Assembly: GCA_050084515.1 (NCBI GenBank)
Contig: CM114271.1
Location: forward strand, 50,034,001 to 50,098,000
Origin: Blasia pusilla
Taxonomy: Eukaryota > Marchantiophyta > Marchantiopsida > Blasiales
Direction of reading: 5' to 3'
Length of the DNA stretch: 64,000 nucleotides
In this document: positions 38,942 through 50,163 of the stretch, one piece after another
Layout: every line of letters starts with the position of its first letter
How positions within the stretch are numbered: position 1 is the first letter of the stretch
Position numbers and translations under genes: made by a program
Notes under the pieces: model-generated
Told to the model about the DNA's origin: nothing
The model's database searches: none
The model's input: only the letters and a program-made list of their open reading frames with translations

Positions 38942-39995
38942 CAAGCTAGACGGTTCTAGTGGGAGGGCACACATGTGTTGCAAGTATGGGAGGATGGTAG
39001 AGTGCGTGTAGTGCCTCATCCTTCGCAGAGAGCACGTTTGATACGTCATGCCCACGAGGAGTTAGGTCATTTTGGAGTGAAGCAAACATACAACTTGCTC
39101 CAGATTCAGTATTGGTGGCGAGGCATGCAGAGTGATGTTCAGAAGTTTGTTGCCAGATGCATGGTGTGTGATCGAGTCCAAGCATTGTTCAATGCTCCAA
39201 CTCCACAATTACATCCACTTCCGATCATGGGCTTAGGTTATAGATGGAGTTTGGATTTTGCAAGACCTTTGCCTTTGACGGAGCGCCATAGTCGTTATGT
39301 GTTCGTGATGGTCGAGCATTTCTTGAAGTGGATAGAGTTGGTTGCATTGCCTGACAAAGCAAGTGAGGGAGTAGCGTATGCCTTCCAATAATCGAGTGTT
39401 GAGTCATTACGGCGCTCTAGGTGAGGTGTTGACAGACCAAGGTAGAGAGTTCTGCACGGAGTTTCAGGCCTTGTGTGATCAGGCACTGATCGACCACCAT
39501 ACTACCTCGCGAGATCATCCTGAGGCAGATGGACTAGCGGAGCGGATTGTGCAGACGGTGAAGAGAGGACTACGCAAGTATGGCTTGCAGGAAGGTCACC
39601 TAGGAGATTGGGACCTTCAGTTTCCGTGGTTGGCGATGGGATAAAGATTCAGTAGACATCCTTAGCGTCATTCTAACCGTACCTGTTGCTTTATGGCCGA
39701 GAGCCAGATTTACCTTTGGCCATTTGTCGAGATGTTGGTGAGATGTTGAACCTTGATGACTATGATGTATGGATACGAACATGTTCTTAGAAGGCTGAGT
39801 TGTTTCGGAGAGTGATGCCCATGGCGTTTCAAAACTTGGCGATTGCGCAACATCGGGATACGTTGAGGTATGCGACTATTCGGGGAGGTGGTTGTCAACC
39901 TACTATCCGGAGGTTTCATCAGGGAGACTATGTCTACTTGCAGCAGACGACACCCACAACATTGGATGTGAGTGCAGGGCAGGGCACACCATCTT
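38942..39995 (+). pseudogene. Integrase of Ty3 copy 2
   Basis: The zinc-binding HHCC domain is HAHEELGHFGVKQTYNLL...CMVCDR. The catalytic core shows WSLDFARPLP (first Asp), VLTDQGREF (second Asp) and HPEADGLAERIVQTVKRGLR (Glu), the D,D(35)E pattern of retroviral integrases. It is broken by stops at 38957, about 39389 and 39788. It is separated from RNase H by a TAG at 38939 that copy 3 shares. Confidence 0.85.
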
Positions 39996-40293
39996 GAGAG
40001 TGCGTGAGGTTTTGCCATTCGGTGTTCTCTTATTGGAGGGATGCGATGGTATGGTTTGGAAGGACTATGTGCGTAACTGTGTGTCATGTCATCTTTCGAA
40101 CATTGACGATACACTTGATCCGATCTTAGCAATAGTTCCTATAGGCTTACGGTGTATGTTGTGAGGTTCCGCCCATGGTGCAACCACTATGCTAGTCTAT
40201 GATGGGTGTTCGAGTGGATGGCATATGGCATATTTGACGCCACCTCTCACTAGGGTTCTTCAGGGACGATGGATGTGTCCCATATGTACATAG
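39990..40293 (+). pseudogene. Integrase C-terminus with decayed PHD-type finger, Ty3 copy 2
   Basis: After REVLPFGVLLLEGCDGMVWKDY the frame continues to MLVYDGCSSGWHMAYLTPPL, then GRWMCPICT and a TAG at 40291. The spacing of D-G-C, WH, LTPPL and W-x-CP-x-C matches the second half of a PHD finger. Two Cys ligands are replaced by Tyr here (YDGC; WHMAY) while copy 3 keeps CDGC and WHMSC. PHD fingers bind histone H3 tails. At the end of an integrase such a finger could steer insertion, as chromodomains do in other Ty3 elements. Confidence 0.65.
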
Positions 40294-40337
40294 AGTAGGT
40301 AGTTTTACATTCCGACTTGTTTGTGTGACATGGATGA

Positions 40338-40389
40338 CAAGAAGGCCGGGTGCTCATGTGGCCCCATTCATGAGCACCCGGCCTTCTTG
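40338..40389. repeat. Perfect 21-bp hairpin in the 3' tail of Ty3 copy 2
   Basis: Arms 40338-40358 and 40369-40389 are perfect complements, GC-rich, with a 10-base loop. It lies after the pol stop and before the purine tract. The corresponding part of copy 3 (53222-53262) lacks it. It could be a small foldback insertion or an RNA structure. Confidence 0.9.
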
Positions 40390-40606
40390 CTCTTAACGTC
40401 CGAGAGATGTATGTCATGGTAGGTAGGGATAGATGGCTATCTGGAGTTAGAGGGACCTAACCACCAACTAGGGGAGCAATTGGAGATATTCTGGTACTTC
40501 TTGTCTCGTTGTTTGGATGCCATGAGTTAGCATGGGATCGTGCGTGTTTTTTTGTGTGTTCGGTGACAGCGATGTATGTTGTGTAACGATGTGTATGCGC
40601 ACGACA

Positions 40607-40610
40607 CATG
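40607..40610. repeat. 4-bp target site duplication, right (copy 2)
   Basis: CATG directly follows GCGCACGACA and pairs with CATG at 27124-27127. Confidence 0.7.
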
Positions 40611-43600
40611 GGTAACCCTCTAGGTATTGTCTAAAAGCCGTCAGTTCTCCCCCGACTTTTCACTAGTTTACTGAGTTGTTCTCGTCTAATTTTCTCATGT
40701 TCCACTTATAACCCGTGCAGTTTCCGTTCTCCCCCGGAAGTCTCCACCAAGAATTTATTCGGGTGGCTGGTTTAGATAAGCTTTTAATGGTAGTTAAGGT
40801 ACCTTAACGTACCAATTACCCTAGTGCCAATCCTAGTCCCATGGAAACATCTATGGCGCTACTCGGCAAATTCATTCTTACCCGGAAAATATAAGAGGTT
40901 TGAAAATTTAATTCGGAAATATTACCGGACTCTCTTGAACATTTTCCTCAAAATTGCGGTCAATTTTCTAACTGAGCAGCTCCATCCGGATCACTGGATT
41001 TTTCTTCCGGGTGGAGTTTAAATCTCAAATTCTGTCGGCAGACTTTACAAAGAATGTCCGCACTAGACTAGCCTAGCCTTCCTACGGAGGTATACATCCT
41101 TCTTTCCATTAATATATCTACATAAGATATCGGAAAAGATTCCCTTTCTTTTCTTATCTCCTGATTCTCGTAAATTTACTTTATTATGGAAATAAGCTCC
41201 AAAAGAAGAGCCAAGCAAAATCCCAACAAGTAAGGAACGCAAAACGAATGCTATTAGAACGAGCCAACGGCTTCAAACAAATTAGACACCAACACTAGAC
41301 TAGTGGTTGGTTATAAGTCATGAGTGTGAAATGGCACCTCACAAATATAAACTCGAATATGATACAAATTAGAGAATTTACATCCCTTATGTAGGTTATG
41401 TAACTGATTTCAGTAAGAAAGCATGAACGGTCATTACCCATTACTACGCATTACCTCCAAACTCAATCCGAAAAAATGAATTTTTTTTTTGGTGGATTCC
41501 CATACTTTCCGTAGGTGCGGTGCGTCCCATGCGCGGAGATTGTACAGACTACAGAGCGGGCTCCATATGTGGACTCATCGATAACAACTCCCTGGGACGT
41601 ATATGCGATCGCGACGGCGGCGGTGTAATTCGGAAACGTCGCTGCAGAGCCTAAAGCCCGCCCTTTCCTGCTCAGAGTGGATCGCTTCCTGAGCTTATAG
41701 TTAATGATTAATCGGTTTCCGCTCTCTCGATCGCGCATGATCCATGGCACGATATTTCTTCACGAGGAACTATTCCCTCCTTCCTTCCGCAGAAGAATGT
41801 GTTCCAGTTTCCGATCCAGGCCCACCTTCGTGATCACGATCGCTATGCATACGTGAGCACTTCGTCAGACTCGGTCGGTCAATGCGTTTTCCAGAAGGTA
41901 AGCAGATGGAGCCACTGCCGATTACCTGAGGGCATCTGGAAGATTCGTGACACTAGGTCGATCGAGTCGACCATCCATCGAACAACGTGGGTGTGGAATC
42001 TGGTTAGAGATGAAACTTGTGAGCACACCTGAAGCTTGAAATCCGATTCGATCCAAGTCGGCTTTGATGACATTTTGGATCAAGCGTAAGGGACGGACGT
42101 TTCTTGACCATAGCAAAACCAGTAGCTACTTGAACTCGATCGCGTTTTCCAGTGAGATCTCAGGTGTGGAGTAACACACGCACGTGCACGTTCAACGGCA
42201 TACGAGCACATAGACATCACAGAGATCAGATCAGATGGACGTGTGCCAATTGCTATGAGTGGCCGGTTGGAACCCCTACCATTAATTCTCGGATTTGTAA
42301 TTCAGATAGATCACTTGATCTTGGAGTCCATCCATGGCAACCAGCTAGACTGGTACATCTTTGTCGTGGCTCCATCGCTGAAGCTTCATTCGCCACCTGT
42401 TTCAATCTTTGAGATATTCGAGATGTCTTTCGTGCAGACCTCCCTCTTGCTCACATCCCTTCTCTGTGGCTGTACTGGTTCCAACTTCCAAGTGTCACTT
42501 GCGCGGGCATTGGACTCTACTAAGCTATGGAACTTCTTCTACGCCATCTGCCCATCAACTGAGAGGCCTTGTACACAGCTACCTCGCTGGCGCTGCCGCC
42601 GCCACCTATCACCGGAGAGAGCCATTGGAAAGCAGGAGTAGTCCGAATGCACCCCAGTGCATGCTGCCATTCCAACCATTCATAATGTGCGTCCGTTAGA
42701 TGTACGTCCTTCAGATGAAAACTGGAATCTACTGGAAGTTATGACTCATGAGGACGAGGATTCTTTGAACGAGTGCACCGTACGGGCATCTTCTGTCATA
42801 CTTCGGGACACGTTGAGCTGCTGGAAGTGTTGGATGATGAGTTTGCAGTATGGAAGGAAAACTTGTTCATGAAATGCATTATGATGCAGCCATATTTGCC
42901 TCTGGACGGGAAACTACCCTCACTGGGCGATTTTGGGTGACACGTCCTGGTTTCCTTCCCACGTTCGCTGGCCCGTTCGGGTAGGGAACGTTTCATTCTG
43001 ACAACGGACGACTTGTGGCAAAACGAGATTGCCATTACCGTTGACAAGTACAAGTCTTGTACTTGGTACAACCAGACTTGGGTGAGGGTGAGTTTTGGGT
43101 GGACTCTGCACCAACTTGCTGCTATCCAAATCGTCATCCTCCATCCTCGTCATCAACTCTCCAAACCGAAGGGTCCAACGGATCTCCTAGCTAAATTTAG
43201 TTCTAAAACTCCACTAGATCTGGTGGCGTATAGTAGAATGTATATATAGAAGAAAGGAGTAAAATACGTGTTAGGAAAGTTGCATGAAAAAGAACACCAC
43301 TGATTTAGCTACATTAGGGTATGAGGGCTGACTATGATTTTTTATTCAAATTTTATCTGGAAATCTGCATGTGAGGAAAAACAATAGACTCTTTCTTTGG
43401 GTGGGGCTACAGCAATTGCCACAGGCGAAAGTATGGCAAGAACAGTAGGCCCTTTAGTGATGGCAATAACAGTGGGCCCAAAGAAAAAAAATAAAATGAA
43501 AGTTTGTATGAGTTAATCCGGTGGATATCTTAAGTGAGAATTTATGTAGCTGTAAATCTATTGTATCCTCCTAAAAACTCTTTGGAAACAGGCTGGTACA

Positions 43601-44201
43601 AAAAGCGGAATGGGTACACTACCTCTAAATTCAGGGAGTTCTAATTTAGAGAATTTAACTTCATGCAAATTTTATCAGCACAAATTAGATGTAAAGTATA
43701 TAAGATATATATTTTATGAAAACATGAGATTGTACACGCATCTCGAAGGCAGTACTTGAAGCAGTGGGGCTCCTACATGAATCGATCACATGATTACACC
43801 GAATTCGATCCCTTCCATGCTCCACAAAGGATCCTCATGCTGATAATTTTCATGATTTGCTTCTATCTTGCTTCTACGATTCATCTGGTGTAGGTATTGT
43901 TATACAACATTTTCTAGTAAACTGGATTTAGAAACTAAGTGAGATTTTACAGGGCTTTTCTTTCTATTATAGGATTGAACTCCATGTGGTTTATGGAGAT
44001 CTTCCGTGTTGAGTGAATTACGTCGACTAATGTGGCTGTGGATCCCGACTCCTGCCACCAGTTTGAAAATTATCCAGCATCTACCTGTGTTCAAGTGTTT
44101 GTCTGCTACCTACTCTATTCTAAGGACTATACTTTCCATTCACAAAATGGTATGTGTCATGCATATTTTGGTATTCGCGTGTTTTATTTCTCCGGGTTTA
44201 G
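40611..44201. other. Flanking DNA between the two large insertions
   Basis: No gene is identified with confidence. The 42240-42700 frames and the 42790-43140 stretch (LEVLDDEFAVWKENLFMKCI in one frame) have protein-like composition but are frameshifted and unrecognised. The 43250-44000 part is AT-rich. It may contain upstream exons of the gene disrupted at 44202-44238. Confidence 0.35.
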
Positions 44202-44238
44202 GTGTTTCAAGAGAATTCTCCACGGTTGATGAATATCG
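44202..44238 (+). pseudogene. Left half of a host coding exon split by the copia element
   Basis: A polypyrimidine tract and acceptor (TTTATTTCTCCGGGTTTAG) precede 44202. The frame reads VSREFSTVDEY. If the copia element and one copy of its target duplication are removed, the frame continues without a stop at 58301 as KMSLRPCTISDGSVFWYHKI, up to a strong donor CCT/GTAAGT at 58373. This supports a 110-nt exon. I do not recognise the protein family. The rest of the gene was not assembled. Confidence 0.5.
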
Positions 44239-44353
44239 TGTTGGAATGTGTAAACGGCAACAAGCCGCGCTGCACCGTAAACAAAGAGGCTTCAACATAA
44301 ATGCTGCAGAGGCAAGTTGGGTGCAACGTAAGCGCTGCATAGACGAGTTAGGC
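44239..44353 (+). repeat. 5' LTR of the copia element, part 1
   Basis: Begins TGTTGGAATGTGTAAACGGC and matches the 3' LTR start, but holds about 50 extra bases made of partial repeats of AAC..GCTGCA phrases that the 3' LTR lacks. It stops at AGGC, the target duplication of Ty3 copy 3. Confidence 0.85.
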
Positions 44354-44838
44354 TGTCACATCTGAGTAACCGATAGGCTGAGATCTATCGTGGATAGGGC
44401 GTAGGAGCCAGGGGACTATCTTGAGTGTAACTTTGTCCCACAGTGTCGGATGAGGTTGAGGATAGGTCCATTGCGTCAGGAACGTCGTTTCTGACGACTT
44501 TCATGTTGAGGTCTTTTACAGCCGGGTGACTTGTTGACCAGGTCACCTGCCCCTGGTAACCTATGCGCGCAGGTTACCAAGGGAAGGGCTATTTCTAGGG
44601 TTTGAGCCTTTTGGCTCTTCCCAACCTATATAAGAGAGGAAGATGGCTTTCCTAAGCCATCTTTCTCATGTTGGGCCGTTGGAGCACCTCCCTTGTATGT
44701 GTGTGAGCTAGGACTAGGGTGCTAGCGTCCGGATTCCTTGATAGCACAGGGTGGACGAGGCTCGATATGCCGATGTAGATTGAGGAGTGGAGTTTTAGGC
44801 CGGGTGTGCCGTTTCTACTACTCTTTATTTTTACATGA
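44354..44838 (+). promoter_or_regulatory. 5' terminal segment (B) of Ty3 copy 3 with TATA box
   Basis: Starts TGTCACATC. It has a perfect 8-bp stem GGTAACCT/AGGTTACC around 44555-44578, a TATA box CCTATATAAGAG near 44624, and the GTTTTAGGCCGGGTG block that copy 1 also has. It probably acts as the element promoter, with transcription starting downstream of the TATA box. Its counterpart in copy 1 is 4134-4620. It shows no similarity to the 3' terminal segment of the same element. Confidence 0.65.
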
Positions 44839-45179
44839 GAAAGATAAGAGGGGGCTGGTGGGAATTCGTTGTTTGCAGGTAGGCAAGCGAGTTGCCTCGG
44901 TTGGGGAGCCCCTGGAGACATGTGTGTGCCATTTTGTGTCATTTTTCTGTTCGGAAGGCCGTGGGCGGAAGCGCTGTCCGTTTTTCTCAGATTTTTCTAG
45001 TGCAGATTGTTGGGGGACAGCAGCCGAGTGTAGCGTGTGGTGGGGCGTCGGGTGTACGCAAGTGAAGGCGTCGAAAGAGAAGGAACGGGCAAGTTGGGTC
45101 TTGCAGCCGCCGGGGGGCTGTCAAGTAAAGGCGGCTAGAGTTAGGTCGCGAATTTTAGGGCAGGGCGCGTGACGGGCGT

Positions 45180-45490
45180 TTCCCCCCCCCCCTCCCCCCT
45201 CCTCGCAGTTAAGGCCCGCATAGGGCGCGGCGCCCCCTCCCCCGCATTTAGGGCCCAAGGGACCCGCATAGGGCCCAAGGGCCCGCGGTCCAATTTCTTT
45301 CCCCCTCTATGACGTGGTAGCACCGACGGCGGTCGGACAGTCGTAGCGAACGTGGTAGGACGGACGAGGTCGGTCCGGCGAACGCGGTGCGCATGGTCAA
45401 CGTGAGGGCAGGGAGGATGTCGACGTGCTGAGTGATTGACAAGTTGGACAGCGGGCGTGACATGTTGTTTTTGAGGCGCGCATAGGGCGT
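45180..45490. repeat. GC-rich leader with C-tract and CGCATAGGGC repeats (Ty3 copy 3)
   Basis: A C/T-only run at about 45179-45203 is followed by CGCATAGGGC-like phrases at about 45217, 45243, 45265 and 45479, often next to GGGCCCAAGGG. It lies in the untranslated leader between the TATA segment and gag. It may be structured RNA or the source of cDNA pausing. Confidence 0.6.
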
Positions 45491-46067
45491 TGCGAGAGTT
45501 TATGATGGAGGGGCAGTGTGCATGATGCCGACGGGTTGTCCGCATCTGTTGAAGGGAGGATCGAAGTGTTGGTCGAGGGGAGTGTTATGTGGCGGAGATT
45601 GTCATATCATGTGGAGGAGTGCATTTTGACGGTGCAGCAGGTTGGAGGGCGTAATCAGGTTACCCATTCGAGTCCCTTTTCCCGCACTTGTAGTGTATGA
45701 TTGAGAGTGCGGGATATCGGGTATTAGCTGGTGCTAGATGGGTGCAGTGATGGTGACGAGTGTAGATTCTTTTCATGTGTAGCATGTTGGTGGATATACG
45801 GCGGTTGCCGAGTAGGGGTCGCGTGTATGACCCGAGAGTGTGTCGCTAGGTTAGGTGAGTCAGTTGGGAGGCTCATGGTGAGCCCGAGTGTTGAGCATGC
45901 GTGAGGCCGGGTATGTCATCACGGGATTGACATTAGCATAGGTGAGCTAGTGAGGCGTATGGGAGACTCTCGGTGAGTCTGAGTGCTTGAGTGGGTGAGA
46001 CAGGGTTTGTCATCACGGCGTTCTTCAGGGTTCGGAAGAACGGGGTGGTGCGAGCAGTAGTAGTGGT

Positions 46068-47066
46068 GTGACACGGAGTGGAGTGAGATACCGAGGGGTT
46101 ACCAGTGAGGAGCTCCCTCGACATCCATCCGTGACTGGATCATCATCACTGGACATTGGGTCTGGTGACAAGATCACCAACATAGACAGTAGTACTTGGC
46201 AGGAGATGGACGACATGGGCCATCGGGGCATGCGTCGTTTCTCGGGTGCAGTGGGCACCATCGACTTAGATGATTTCATCCATGAGTCCGACACATGGTG
46301 CGATTTCCAGGAGAGACGCACCCCGACACGGTTCAACCCTTTCATGGCATGGAAGGGGTTGTTCCAGCACTTGGAGGGTCCTCCGATGGATGACTACATG
46401 GAGTTTCGATCACTATATTCAATAGAGATCGATGCCTGGAGGATGTATTGGGCTCCAGTGTATGTGTCCACTAGTGGTCGCGAGGCATATGATGGGATTG
46501 TGAGAGGAGAGAGACCCACACCATCAGCCCAGAGACTAGATGGAGAGGAGGGCAGTGACACAGGCGATGTGGCAGAGACCTCTGGTGGTAGAGGGCCACC
46601 CAGCTTCAGCCCCACAGTGGAGTTCTTCCGACAGTTGGGGAAGAGCTACCAGGGCGTACGCACCGACAAGTTGAAGAGTCTACAGGATTTTCAGCGACGA
46701 TCGGGTGAGAGTCTGAGAGAGGCCTTCACACGCATGAGGAGGCTGATCATTGCTACGTTTGGAGTGACTAAGGCGCAGTCAGTCCAGTATTGGTACGGGG
46801 TTCTGGACCGAGAACTATGGAGGAGAGTCCGAGATGCGGTGCTGATTCACACAGCAAAGCCCACATTGAAGGTGGTCTTTGAGTTGTCTGAGCGTATTGA
46901 GCTCAACATGAGTGAGGAGCAGGTAGTGACCGCTGGATTTTCTCGAGAGTCGACGGGTCCACGAGCGGCGGTGACCCCACAGGTGCCACAGCGAGCACCA
47001 GTACCACGGGAGCGGGCTAGTGTGCCTAGAGAGCAGGGCGGGTACCGTGAGCCTATGAGGCAATGA
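46068..47066 (+). CDS. gag (capsid) ORF of Ty3 copy 3
   Basis: A 332-codon open frame beginning MTRSGVRYRGVTSEELPRHP. The Retrotrans_gag-like core spans residues about 60-260: VGTIDLDDFIHESDTWCDFQ, RFNPFMAWKGLFQHLEGPPM, LKSLQDFQRRSGESLREAFT and YWYGVLDRELWRRVRDAVL. The frame stops at a TGA (47064-47066) where copy 2 has AGA at the same point, then runs on into the zinc knuckles, so the original gag was longer. The protein would form the virus-like particle of the retroelement. The start used here is the first ATG of the frame. Confidence 0.8.
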   Translation: MTRSGVRYRGVTSEELPRHPSVTGSSSLDIGSGDKITNIDSSTWQEMDDMGHRGMRRFSGAVGTIDLDDFIHESDTWCDFQERRTPTRFNPFMAWKGLFQHLEGPPMDDYMEFRSLYSIEIDAWRMYWAPVYVSTSGREAYDGIVRGERPTPSAQRLDGEEGSDTGDVAETSGGRGPPSFSPTVEFFRQLGKSYQGVRTDKLKSLQDFQRRSGESLREAFTRMRRLIIATFGVTKAQSVQYWYGVLDRELWRRVRDAVLIHTAKPTLKVVFELSERIELNMSEEQVVTAGFSRESTGPRAAVTPQVPQRAPVPRERASVPREQGGYREPMRQ

Positions 47067-47097
47067 CCCGCACCTACATATGTTGCCCAGCAGGGAC

Positions 47098-47285
47098 CGA
47101 TGTGGTCTTGTTGGACGTGTGGAGGGGCCCATAGGCAGAGAGATTGCCCACAACATGGGAGAGGACTACCAGCGCCTCCGATTGCGCAGGAGCCACAGAG
47201 GATGGCCCCACCACAGCACTAGTGTGACCATTGCCACAGATATGGTCACACTAGGGATAGATGTTTTGACCTTCGCCGAGGGGCA
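47098..47285 (+). pseudogene. Two CCHC zinc knuckles of Ty3 copy 3
   Basis: The first knuckle, CWTCGGAHRQRDC (C-x2-C-x3-H-x4-C), follows the TGA that ends the gag frame. The second, CDHCHRYGHTRDRC (C-x2-C-x4-H-x4-C), follows a TAG at 47220-47222 that is CAG in copy 2. Knuckles of this kind bind the element RNA in nucleocapsid. Two tandem knuckles are visible here. Confidence 0.8.
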
Positions 47286-48119
47286 TGTCCAGAGGTAGGC
47301 CAAGGGCCTGGGGGCGGTCGTCCTGGAGGAGGTCGGGGAGTTCTTCCTGGACGTGGTGGTAGAGGACCACCACCAGCCAGAGGAGATGGAGCAGGAGCAC
47401 CAGAGCCGGCGCTTCTCTCACGCATCGATCAGTTGGAGCAGAGGATTGTTGCCATGACGATGATGCAGCTTAGGGAAGGCACGGAGCTGCAATCAGCTAG
47501 TGTGACTCCAGTCTCTACCTCTTACCCTCACCCGGGTGTGGATCTCTCCAATATGGGATTCATGTGTAGTGCAGCCCAGGTTGAGGCAACTGCAGTGGTG
47601 ACTCGGGGTGCTGCGAGAGGCACCGAGCCATCGAGAGGTGGAGTTGAGATTGACCCACCATAGGGGACCGATGGGCGGCAGGCCAGGGTTCTATAGTCGT
47701 TCACATTGTCGGAGGCACTACACACACCATCGATGGTGCCTCGACGACCAGCGGTGCCTACAGTTCAGGCACCTACGTCAACGTCACGAGGAGTTGGAGT
47801 GACAACTCCTATGCCGGCTCGAGTGGAGTCTGTGTCGACTATAGTGTTGGAGGTGGCCACTAGAGTGAGTCAGACTCCGCTATTTTCCGCCTTAGAGTTG
47901 GCGGCGTTGGGAGTTGGACCAGGTGAGGTGTTCGGTTGGCGCCACATTGTGTGAGCGTGGAGAGATGGCGCTTCTTGTTCAGAGGTAGTTGAGGAGGTGG
48001 TGGACTTGCCCTCGAGCCGATGTTGGGGGCGTTTGCCCCACGAAGTCATGGCATGCGGCGGCGGAGAAGTTGGTAGATATGCCGGCTCGACCGCCATAGA
48101 GCGGCGATGGTGACACTGG

Positions 48120-48577
48120 AGTAGTGTTCTTTGGATAACCGAGCTGGAGTATTTCGCTTGGTTAGTCCGACGGGATAGTATACCACCCGCAACGCGCCCT
48201 ACTTGATTCGGGAGCGCAACCCTTGATGTTAGGAAGGCGGCGTGTTTAGCGTTGGGGTTACGGAAGGCCGACATTGAGCCTTGTCCCTTCCAGATCTGAG
48301 ACCTCGATTGGGGCGTATCACCCACTCGATATATGACTCGACAGGGAGATTGTTGTGAGAGTCCAGCGAGCATGCGACGGATAGTGCTATGGTGCGCACA
48401 CGTGCGATTACGACACCAGCTGAGTCGTACGATGTGTTGGTGGGGAGTATAGTGTTATACCCCCTAGGATTCATCCTTGACTTCTGGGAGGAGACCGTTG
48501 CTTATCGGCCAGGATGGCGGTCAGGTGATGGTCGGATGAGTCAGTTACCCGTGCAGTTTGCGGGACGAGATGGTTGA
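48120..48577 (+). pseudogene. Retropepsin domain of Ty3 copy 3 (frameshifted)
   Basis: The DSGAQP motif is encoded near 48205-48225 (TTGATTCGGGAGCGCAACCC) and ESYDVLVGSIVLYPLGFILD near 48420-48480, but they lie in different frames. It matches the open protease frame of copy 2. It is inactive. Confidence 0.75.
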
Positions 48578-48862
48578 TCACGAGGCGAGTCCGTGACCAC
48601 GTTGGCGGCTTTCACAGGTAGTGTTAGCTGGCCAGGAGAGTTGTTGGAGGGGAACGCACATGCGGAGGATGTCCGAGTAGCGGATAGTCCCACGGAGAGA
48701 CAGGCCATGGCGGGTGTCTCTTCCCATGTTAGCGATGCCTCTTCACCATTATGGGGTACGACTTGAGAACTACAGAGGAGTGCCGACGACCTCGTGAGGC
48801 AGGCGTGGAGTCATGTTTTTATCCCAGAGCAGCGAGAGTCACGTGGCGATCGGGCTCTTGGA

Positions 48863-49880
48863 GTGGAGACGATGACCCTACTAGATACCATATCTGTTGT
48901 GTGGCAGTGCCCAGAGGAGGGTGTTAGGGTGTTAGATCTCTTTGGAGGGATTAGCACCGGATTGGCTGCAGATGCAGCGAGGCATCTGGTGCATCAGTAC
49001 CTTTATGTGGAGAGAGATGAGACCGCTGCTGGCAAGCAGTATCATTACATCACGTGGCGAGATTGGTCTAGAGGTATCCTGAGTTGTTGTCGGTATCTGC
49101 GATGACGGGGATACCAAAGATACGCTACCCGTCGACATATCTTTGGTGGGGCGAGGATCCGGATAGAGTTGGAACCATTCATTTGGTGATTGCTTTGGAT
49201 GGCCATGTCAAGGTCATTCATCGGTGGCCGAGGATTTGGATTGCGGGATCCGAGGTCAAGGATGTTTTGGGAGATCTTTGCGAGTAGTACGACACTTGCA
49301 AAGGCCTGATCGGATATGTTCTCCAACGTACATTTTGGAGAACGTGCCGTTGTTGGGAGATACTCGTGCACGTGTGATGACGAGTGTACATCGGTCAGTC
49401 TGGTTGGGACCGGTGTGTTGTTAGATGCAGCGAGAGTTGGGTCATGTGCCCATCGCCCACGCATCGCGTGGTGGGCGAACCTGATACCATCAAAGGTACC
49501 GAGTCGAGCTCTGAGTGGAGTCGAGAGAGCACCACATCTCACGGTGGATGCTATTTTGGACTCGGGCGTCGATCTCGGTGGTGACACGCGATGATAGACC
49601 ACCGTTGGCCACGGCCAATAGGGTGGGGAGTTGAGGGCAGCCTTACCTCACGTTGGTGAGCTTCCAAAGATCCCATGCCTTTCGTCGGGAGGCCAGGCAT
49701 GATTTGGGATGAGGTGACCGGAGTATTGGAGGAGCCTCAGCAGATCAGCTTGGCGAGCGCCATGGGGTTCACTATCGATACTACGGCGGTGCCGGTGGGA
49801 TGATTGAGGCATCACGGACAGGTGTTGGGGCAGGCGATGGACCTCAACTGTCTCACATGGATAGTCAACCTAGGTATGGC
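48863..49880 (+). pseudogene. C5-cytosine DNA methyltransferase domain of Ty3 copy 3
   Basis: Motif I VLDLFGGISTGLA lies at about 48930-48968. The motif IV codons (GGATGGCCATGTCAAGGTC, coding GWPCQG in one frame) lie near 49197-49216 but out of frame with VGTIHLVIA just upstream. Motif VI ILENVPLLGD lies near 49330. The motif X-like LGQAMDLNCLTWIV lies near 49823-49866. At least three frameshifts separate these blocks. The domain holds the same position between protease and RT as in copy 2. Confidence 0.82.
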
Positions 49881-50163
49881 TGAGCAGAGGCGGATGTGAG
49901 TGTCATCCATGCCGTCACGTCGCTGAAGTTTGACCACGCCTGGTGGTGCATGACAGGCATTGGTCAAGTAGGCGAGCGAGGAGAGATAGACACCCATGGA
50001 CTTCCTGGGACGTCGTTTGAGCAGAGAGTGCGAAGGCGGCGAGAGTAGCACATGTCCATTTTTTGGATGTGGAGCATGGTGTAGGAGGTCAGAGTGGAGT
50101 GGTTGTTGCGGAGGTGGCTAGGGTTGCTACATAGCAACCAAAGCCGGAGGTTGCGCCTCTCCG

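Larger units (their letters stand above)
27128..40606 (+). mobile_element. Ty3-type DNMT element, copy 2, interrupted by a CACTA element
   Basis: It begins TGTCACGTC at 27128 and ends GCGCACGACA at 40606, with CATG on both sides (27124-27127 and 40607-40610). Without the 4149-bp CACTA insert and its duplicated triplet it is 9330 bp, close to copy 3 (9082 bp). Order: 5' untranslated leader, gag, zinc knuckles, protease, cytosine methyltransferase, RT, RNase H, integrase, PHD-type finger, purine tract and tail. In-frame stops and frameshifts occur throughout. No long direct repeat is visible between the two ends. The 5' terminal segment is strongly diverged from that of copy 3. Confidence 0.85.

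Noticed and set aside
27128-40606. Tyrosine-recombinase (DIRS/Ngaro) retroelement, suggested by the A-B-A arrangement in copy 1
   Set aside because: The element encodes a zinc-binding, D,D(35)E-type integrase and makes target duplications; no tyrosine recombinase was seen.
42243-42700. Overlapping plus-strand frames near 42.2-42.7 kb
   Set aside because: Two frames overlap with no motif, no splice-bounded exon and no recognised family.
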